Origin: Pirellulaceae bacterium
GTDB lineage: Bacteria > Planctomycetota > Planctomycetia > Pirellulales > Pirellulaceae
DNA: 18,871 nt
Direction: 5' to 3'
Assembly: GCA_013002105.1 (NCBI GenBank)
Contig: JABDKS010000079.1
Span: 1 to 18,871, forward strand
A model generated the notes under the pieces. The model was not told the DNA's origin, made no database searches, and was given only the letters and a program-made list of their open reading frames with translations. Positions 14,292 to 18,871 of the stretch are shown here, in pieces. The position numbers were made by a program, and so were the translations under genes. Positions within the stretch are counted from its first letter, which is position 1. Each line of letters begins with the position of its first letter.

Positions 14292-15524
14292 TTAATCGTC
14301 TTGGGAGTCCGCATCGTCATCCTTGTCAGGCGTTTGCTCCTTATCAGCCGCTTTCTTCTTGGGTGCGACCTTTTCCATTAGTTCGTCCAAGAAAGGTTGC
14401 AAGCGTCGTTTTTGTCTCGCGTCGGCGGCATCAATCGCTTTCTCCTGAGCACCGATCGCTTTCTTGTATTGTTTGTCCGCCGCGTAGAGTTGGGCGACCG
14501 TGTTATACAAGAATGCTTGGGCGTCCTCAGGAGCGTCATCAATTTCCGGCAGGAGCGCTTTGATCGCTTCGGTGGCCAATGGACCTAAGTCACCTCCCTG
14601 TTGGTAGGCATCGTAAAGTGAATATCCGAATCGCCCCAGGTTGATTGGATCTCCCTTCATCTCTTGAATGTGTTTGCGGTAGTACGCGACGGTATCATCG
14701 TCGACGTTGCCGCTGGAAACCCGCAAGCTGTAGCGGATGTCATTCCATTGGATGGCCATTTCATCCAATTCATTTTTCTTCGCCTTTGCTAATTCGGCCT
14801 CGGCGAACTCGATGGCTTTGTCAAACTTCCCTGCCCCGGCCAGCATGGAGAGCTTCTGCATCGCTTCCTCGAACTCGGCCTTGGCTTCGTAGGTCTTGCG
14901 GAACTTTTCGCGGTCCCAACTATCGGTTACTACAGCTTCGAGCGGTTCATCCATCTCCATCGGGTGACCGATCCATTCGATCTGGCTCGTTTTGCCAACG
15001 ATGAACGACGTGGGAATCCCCTGCTGGTTGGACGCTTCCATGTAATCGGTGTGCACGGAACGGTCGGGATCGGTTGTCAGCGAGTAAGCCGCAGTAATAT
15101 CGCCAAACGTTTTTTCGACTTGGGGATGTTCTTGTCCCATCAAATCCTTGACTTCGTCAACGGTTTCGTCCGAAACACTAATGATCTGCACACCACGGCC
15201 ACGGTACTTGTTTTGCAACTCGGCTAAATGCGGCATGCTCATAATGCACGGTCCGCACCATGTCGCCCAAAACTCGACAACGTAGACGTTCCCTTTCTTG
15301 AATTTCTTGACCGGTTTAAAGAAGCCATTTCCATCCTGGATCCAGTGTTCGATATCCAACGCGGGTGCGGATGACCCAATGCTTAATTCTTGTTCGGCCG
15401 TCGCTGGGGAGTGCGTTGCCACTACGAGAGCGACGCAACAGACGAGGAAAAATAACACTCGCGTCATCATTTTTGATCGGGGGATTGGAGGGGTGGTAGT
15501 TGGGTCGGATTGAGTGGACATCAT
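14292..15524 (-). CDS. Exported TlpA-like thioredoxin protein with helical C-terminal half
   Basis: This protein of up to 410 residues should be exported and do thiol-disulfide chemistry. The thioredoxin/AlkP-TSA-type domain is at about 45-200, with the active site ATWCGPC (Cys90, Cys93) and the cis-proline region GIPTSF (169-174). From about 205 to 390 it is helical and charged, resembling TPR-like repeats (KFDKAIEFAEAEL, QYKKAIGAQEKAIDAAD). It ends in a Lys then Asp-rich tail (KKKAADKEQTPDKDDDADSQ). The signal peptide (hydrophobic core FFLVCCVALVVA, ending TATAE-like) begins at Met19/Met20, so starts at 15470 or 15467 are good alternatives to the adjacent ATG pair at 15524/15521. No start has a clear Shine-Dalgarno site. 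Two short hairpins (GGCGG/CCGCC at 15547-15560 and GCCCA/TGGGC at 15580-15592) lie just upstream. The architecture is common for planctomycete TlpA-like proteins; the target is unknown. Confidence 0.88.
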   Translation of the reverse strand: MMSTQSDPTTTPPIPRSKMMTRVLFFLVCCVALVVATHSPATAEQELSIGSSAPALDIEHWIQDGNGFFKPVKKFKKGNVYVVEFWATWCGPCIMSMPHLAELQNKYRGRGVQIISVSDETVDEVKDLMGQEHPQVEKTFGDITAAYSLTTDPDRSVHTDYMEASNQQGIPTSFIVGKTSQIEWIGHPMEMDEPLEAVVTDSWDREKFRKTYEAKAEFEEAMQKLSMLAGAGKFDKAIEFAEAELAKAKKNELDEMAIQWNDIRYSLRVSSGNVDDDTVAYYRKHIQEMKGDPINLGRFGYSLYDAYQQGGDLGPLATEAIKALLPEIDDAPEDAQAFLYNTVAQLYAADKQYKKAIGAQEKAIDAADARQKRRLQPFLDELMEKVAPKKKAADKEQTPDKDDDADSQDD

Positions 15525-15770
15525 AGTTGACCAGAAAGGTCCGTCTGGCGGCCATCCGCCGCCGACTGGTGGGTGGTTTGCCCAAAATGGGCGATGCCAC
15601 GTTATCCTACGCGGTGGATGGCAGTTTGGCTCAGGCGAATCGGACCGGCAGCGTGAAAACAGCGGTGATGCGACGGGGAAATCAGCGTTGAAAAAACTCT
15701 TTGGGCGGAAGGCTCCTTGTCGGAGAATGACCGTTTGAGTGAATCGCCCGCCAGATCACACCCCAGATAG

Positions 15771-15802
15771 ACCGGACGATTCCGCTTGCTCACTCGTCCG
15801 GT
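15771..15802. terminator. Perfect inverted repeat over the stop of the secreted-protein gene
   Basis: ACCGGACGA (15771-15779) and TCGTCCGGT (15794-15802) pair perfectly with a 14-base loop. TTTT follows only on the plus strand, where no gene ends, so a classical terminator role is doubtful. For the leftward gene, whose TGA is at 15790-15792 inside the loop, it would form a 3'-end hairpin that could stabilise or end the transcript without a U run. Confidence 0.4.
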
Positions 15803-16674
15803 TTTGCTTCGTTTTCGACTGGTTTTTCTGCTTCCGCATCGGCTTCCGCCTCCTTTGCATCAGTATCCTCGACTGGCGGGGCATCTTGCCCCTTCGTATC
15901 AGTATCTGCTGGGGGCGTTCGACGAGTACTGCGGCGTGTCCGTCGTGGTGGTGCTTCGGTTGGTTCGCCGTAAATGCGGTCGGTTGTGATGGTCACTTGG
16001 TCGCCACGAATCTTTGTGTCATCAGGCGGCTCATAGAAACCGGCAATGCTAACCGGGTCGCCTTCCTGCGCCAGGCTCAGATTGTTGTAACGAAGTTCGA
16101 ATTGGGCGTTTTGCGCCAGTGGCGCGGCGACCGGCACGTTTCCAGCTTGCACCATCATCACGCCGTTGGCATTGATCCCAATCAGGTTGCCGACAATCGT
16201 GTACTTCGCGATACCAACCGCTTTGCGACCACCGTGCTTTTCCACCGGATGAACACCAACGGTGTAGCGATCGCGACCGTGACCGGGCACGCCTTGCAAG
16301 TTGACCGGCTGAAAGATTTCAACTTTCTCGATGGCAGTGGTAGCAGTCCCGTCGGGACCGAAAGTGCCGCTGTATCGAACCAGCATTCCGCGACGGAGAA
16401 ACGGCATTTTCGCTTCGGCAACGAACGTCAGCGACGTCGCCACCGGTGGTGCCTGCACCATGACTTCGGTGCCATCATCGCGGTCGACCGCCAGCACGCC
16501 TCGCTGAAATCCTTTTAGCTTACCTTTGAACTTTGCTACCTCGTTCGCGTTGGCCGTCGAACCGACGCCCCCGAAAGCAGGTGGATCAACGGCCAGAACG
16601 TTGGCCGCAGGGCAAATCAGTACCAGTACACAGGTGGTGGCCAGCAACGACCGGACGTGGATTGATTGTGGCAT
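15790..16674 (-). CDS. Secreted protein of unknown function, two beta-rich repeats and acidic tail
   Basis: I do not recognise this 294-residue protein as a named family. Residues 1-28 form a signal peptide (core LLATTCVLVLICPAA, ending VLA). Two regions look like repeats of a small beta-barrel. The first (about 48-122) has KLKGFQRGVLAVDRDDGT, then LRRGMLVRYSGTF and an ending VEIFQ. The second (about 157-231) has NLIGINANGVMMVQAG, then AQEGDPVSIAGFYEP and an ending QVTITT. The order 'function-of-X, coating strand, avoid-length GD/GM plus V.I.G' is OB-fold-like, but this is judged by eye. An Arg-rich stretch (244-252) and an Asp/Glu/Ala tail (263-294) follow. Open frame extends to 16788; ATG 16674 is preferred because it opens the signal peptide, though no ribosome binding site is obvious. 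It is probably periplasmic or cell-surface. Confidence 0.75.
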   Translation of the reverse strand: MPQSIHVRSLLATTCVLVLICPAANVLAVDPPAFGGVGSTANANEVAKFKGKLKGFQRGVLAVDRDDGTEVMVQAPPVATSLTFVAEAKMPFLRRGMLVRYSGTFGPDGTATTAIEKVEIFQPVNLQGVPGHGRDRYTVGVHPVEKHGGRKAVGIAKYTIVGNLIGINANGVMMVQAGNVPVAAPLAQNAQFELRYNNLSLAQEGDPVSIAGFYEPPDDTKIRGDQVTITTDRIYGEPTEAPPRRTRRSTRRTPPADTDTKGQDAPPVEDTDAKEAEADAEAEKPVENEAKPDE

Positions 16675-17088
16675 GGGAATTCGACTCTTGGTCAGAGCCA
16701 TTGAAAGGACGCGGCAGGGCCATCTTAAAGGATGCGACAGGGTGGGATTGTAATGCGACGGTTTTGCTGGAGTGGACTGTAGGTGCACTGAGTTTGGGTG
16801 TCACGCAGACCGTCGGAACAAAGCTTGCGGGACAATTGGGAAAGGGTCAGGGGTAGGCTGGATCATCGCCAGGTTTCTTATTGTAGGGTCAATCGAACTG
16901 AACAAGGAAACGTCGGGACGACGCCCTGACTTTGCTCGGTCGGTCATTTTAGACAGAATACTCGCTGTTTTGCAGCAAAAAACCGTGCTGGCCGGTTGGG
17001 CAAAATGTCAATCGGGTCCATGATAGTGCTGTCTGGGTCCCATTGAGCAGTACACCCCCGCAGAGAGTCTTGATGACTGAGAGTCTTG
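16675..17088. other. Divergent intergenic region upstream of panB
   Basis: This 414-nt stretch lies between the leftward secreted-protein gene and rightward panB, and should contain both promoters. I see no clear -35/-10 pair or strong hairpin. Open frames here show no family features. Its right end contains the 16-bp tandem duplication that reaches into panB. Confidence 0.4.
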
Positions 17089-17096
17089 ATGACTGA
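17065..17096 (+). repeat. Exact 16-bp tandem duplication over the panB start
   Basis: The unit gagtcttgatgactga occurs twice head to tail (17065-17080 and 17081-17096). Each unit holds an ATG with the same upstream context. The second ATG (17089) begins panB. The first (17073) is in another frame because 16 is not a multiple of three; it gives a seven-codon open frame, MTESLDD, whose TGA (17094-17096) overlaps the panB start. Confidence 0.85.
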
Positions 17097-17895
17097 GAGA
17101 GAATCCACCCAACGAGTCACCACCCGAACACTTCATCGCATGCGACGCGATGGTGATCGAATTTCGATGTTGACCGCATACGACTATCCCACCGCTTTGG
17201 TATTGGACCAATCTGGCATCGATATTTTATTGGTCGGCGACTCGCTGGCAATGGTCGTGCAAGGTCACGATACCACGTTGCCGGTGACGATGGATCAAAT
17301 GATCTACCATGCCGAAATGGTTGGACGCGCCGCGGCACGTGCGATGGTGGTTGTCGATTTGCCGTTCCCCGAAGGCCAGCTGGATTTGAGCCGCACGCTT
17401 GATTCGGCAACCCGAGTGCTGAAAGAGACGCAGTGTCACGCAGTAAAATTAGAAGGTGGCGCGGAGCAGGCCGAGCGCATCGAAGCGTTGGTGATGGCGG
17501 GAATCCCTGTCATGGCCCACGTCGGATTGCGGCCACAAAATGTTTTGGTTGACGGCGGCTATCGTGTGCAGCGTGATGCTGATCGCTTAATCAAAGACGC
17601 GGTGGCGGCCGAAAAAGCCGGTGCGTTTTGCGTTTTGATCGAATGCGTGAGTGTCGAAATCGGGCAAGCCATCACGGATGCCGTCTCCGTACCAACGATC
17701 GGTATTGGTGCCGGTCCACATACGACAGGGCAGGTTCTTGTCACCAACGATTTGGTCGGCCTCACGGCGGGATATCTGCCAAAATTCGTTCGCCAATATG
17801 CGGATGTCCGCGGAGTGATTCGCGATGCGGCAACGGCCTACCGAAATGCGATCGATGACGGTAGTTTTCCGGGTGACGACGAAACCTTTCAGTAA
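17089..17895 (+). CDS. panB: 3-methyl-2-oxobutanoate hydroxymethyltransferase (ketopantoate synthesis)
   Basis: PanB transfers a hydroxymethyl group from 5,10-methylene-tetrahydrofolate to 2-oxoisovalerate, giving ketopantoate, the first committed step to pantothenate and CoA; it acts in the cytoplasm as an oligomer. The 268-residue length is normal. Sites matching E. coli PanB are Asp51 in LLVGDSLAM and Asp90 in VVVDLPF (the Mg ligands), Lys120/Glu122 in VKLEGG, His144 in MAHVGL and catalytic Glu185 in LIECV. GGYRVQ and IGIGAG are also family motifs. ATG 17089 is preferred; TTG one codon earlier is possible. A tandem 16-bp duplication covers the start and creates a short overlapping upstream frame that may dampen initiation. 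The gene for 6-phosphogluconolactonase follows after 20 nt, probably in the same transcript. Other pan genes are not in view. Confidence 0.96.
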   Translation: MTERESTQRVTTRTLHRMRRDGDRISMLTAYDYPTALVLDQSGIDILLVGDSLAMVVQGHDTTLPVTMDQMIYHAEMVGRAAARAMVVVDLPFPEGQLDLSRTLDSATRVLKETQCHAVKLEGGAEQAERIEALVMAGIPVMAHVGLRPQNVLVDGGYRVQRDADRLIKDAVAAEKAGAFCVLIECVSVEIGQAITDAVSVPTIGIGAGPHTTGQVLVTNDLVGLTAGYLPKFVRQYADVRGVIRDAATAYRNAIDDGSFPGDDETFQ

Positions 17896-17915
17896 TTCTT
17901 TATGGTGGAATCCAA

Positions 17916-18620
17916 ATGACTGACAAGTCCATTGAGCCCTTCGATTCTTTGACCGATCTACATCAAGTTGCGGTCGACGCATTCTGCGATCTGGCCAAGC
18001 AATCGATCCAAGCCACCGGGCAGTTTCGGGTTTCGCTCTCGGGTGGTTCAACGCCCAAGAGAATCTATGAACTGTTGTCCGAGCGAGATTTGCCATGGGG
18101 GCAGATTCATTGGTTTTGGGGGGATGAACGCAATGTTCCACACGATCATGCCGACAGTAATTTTCGAATGGTCGATGAGGCTTTGTTGAGCAGGGTCGCG
18201 ATTCCCAGAACGAACGTGCATGCCGTCCCGGTGCAAGTGGATGACCCCAAAGCCGCAGCGATCCAATACGAGACGACGCTCCGCGAACACTTTGCTCAGG
18301 ACACGTTTCCGAAATGGGATTTAGCGTTGTTGGGCATGGGTGACGACGGGCACACGGCGTCGTTGTTTCCCGCAACGTCGGCATTGGACGAAAACACGCG
18401 ATGGTTTGTCGAAAACTGGGTCGAAAAATTTGACGCGTACCGATACACATTGACGGCCCCGGCGATCAATTCGGCCAAGCAATCGTGGTTTTTGATCGCC
18501 GGCGAGAACAAACAGTCGGCTTTACGCGAGGTGGTCTCTGGCAAATCGAACCCGCGTGTCTACCCGTCGCAGTTGATCACACCGACGCGATGGTTTGTCA
18601 ACGCCGATGCAATTGCGTGA
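17916..18620 (+). CDS. pgl: 6-phosphogluconolactonase (DevB/SOL family)
   Basis: This 234-residue cytoplasmic enzyme hydrolyses 6-phosphogluconolactone to 6-phosphogluconate, the second step of the oxidative pentose phosphate pathway. Family motifs are SLSGGSTPKRIYELL (40-54), WFWGDERNVP (66-75) and LLGMGDDGHTASLFP (138-152), which holds the catalytic-region His146. Length is normal for the DevB type, as opposed to the unrelated beta-propeller YbhE type. GGTGGA lies six bases before the ATG. It follows panB by 20 nt and is likely co-transcribed, although the two pathways are not directly linked. No zwf or gnd is in the window. Confidence 0.95.
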   Translation: MTDKSIEPFDSLTDLHQVAVDAFCDLAKQSIQATGQFRVSLSGGSTPKRIYELLSERDLPWGQIHWFWGDERNVPHDHADSNFRMVDEALLSRVAIPRTNVHAVPVQVDDPKAAAIQYETTLREHFAQDTFPKWDLALLGMGDDGHTASLFPATSALDENTRWFVENWVEKFDAYRYTLTAPAINSAKQSWFLIAGENKQSALREVVSGKSNPRVYPSQLITPTRWFVNADAIA

Positions 18621-18660
18621 TAGCGATCTTGCGACCAATATAATTCATGCTGGGCCGTGA

Positions 18661-18871
18661 TTACTCAGCATCAACCTCGCCTTGCGGCGGTGATTGTGGT
18701 TCTGCCGAGGCGGTCTCGATTTCGGCCGTCGCTTGGTCAACATCGTCAACTGTCGGAGCGATAAAGGGTGCGTTGTCGGGATCCGCGATCGGCTGCCCGG
18801 GCGTCAGCAAATAGCCGACGGCAAACAGAACGAAGGTAAACGGTGTCGTTGCGATGTGACCGACGTAACAC
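18661..18871 (-). CDS. C-terminal part of a membrane protein, cut by the window edge
   Basis: A leftward frame enters from the right edge and stops at TAA (18661-18663), giving about 69 residues. It begins in a membrane helix (HIATTPFTFVLFAVGYLL), then has a Pro/Asp-rich segment (TPGQPIADPDNAPFIAP) and an acidic, Ala/Glu/Gln-rich tail ending GEVDAE. The codon use and tail resemble the other exported proteins here. The protein family cannot be told from this piece. It converges on pgl with a 40-nt gap that shows no clear terminator. Confidence 0.65.
   Translation of the reverse strand, partial: CYVGHIATTPFTFVLFAVGYLLTPGQPIADPDNAPFIAPTVDDVDQATAEIETASAEPQSPPQGEVDAE

Noticed and set aside
16772..17023. 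Plus-strand 83-codon open frame upstream of panB
   Set aside because: No recognisable features and no supporting start signal; most likely chance.

Overview
The window looks like a chromosomal segment of a planctomycete, most likely of the Pirellulaceae/Rhodopirellula type. This is inferred from the gene style and not from a marker gene. The signs are many stand-alone response regulators and REC-first hybrid kinases, a membrane-anchored CPC thioredoxin-like protein, secreted proteins with charged low-complexity tails, moderate GC, weak Shine-Dalgarno sites and frequent non-operonic single genes. There is no rRNA, tRNA, CRISPR array, transposase or phage gene.

Region 1 (1-253) holds the possible last codons of a rightward gene and a strong rho-independent terminator that looks bidirectional.

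Region 2 (254-6381, minus strand) is a tightly packed seven-gene signalling operon read from 6381 down to 254. The order is a REC-HisKA-HATPase kinase with a degenerate GGDEF-like tail, two single-domain response regulators, a membrane-anchored thioredoxin-like protein, a membrane histidine kinase with a histidine-rich transmembrane sensor, an Rcp1-like response regulator, and a REC-GGDEF diguanylate cyclase with intact GGEEF and I-site. Genes overlap by 7, 8 or 16 nt or are 9-33 nt apart. The operon has no DNA-binding output; the only recognisable output is c-di-GMP synthesis.

Region 3 (6382-10205, plus strand) carries two tandem ammonium transporter genes. The upstream copy is broken by a one-base deletion and by an amber codon where its intact neighbour has Trp. 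The downstream copy is intact, with a signal peptide and both pore histidines. No PII (glnK) gene accompanies them.

Region 4 (10209-14274) has a leftward MFS exporter and a divergent, translationally coupled ABC ATPase/permease pair. Region 5 (14292-16674, minus strand) has a periplasmic TlpA-like thioredoxin protein with a helical C-terminal half and a secreted protein built from two apparent beta-rich repeats plus an acidic tail.

Region 6 (17065-18620, plus strand) has panB (pantothenate/CoA synthesis), whose start region carries an exact 16-bp tandem duplication, followed 20 nt later by a 6-phosphogluconolactonase gene. The window ends inside a leftward membrane-protein gene. The most notable items are the DNA-binding-free signalling operon with its embedded redox-type protein and degenerate cyclase domain, the doubly lesioned amt copy, and the duplicated panB start.
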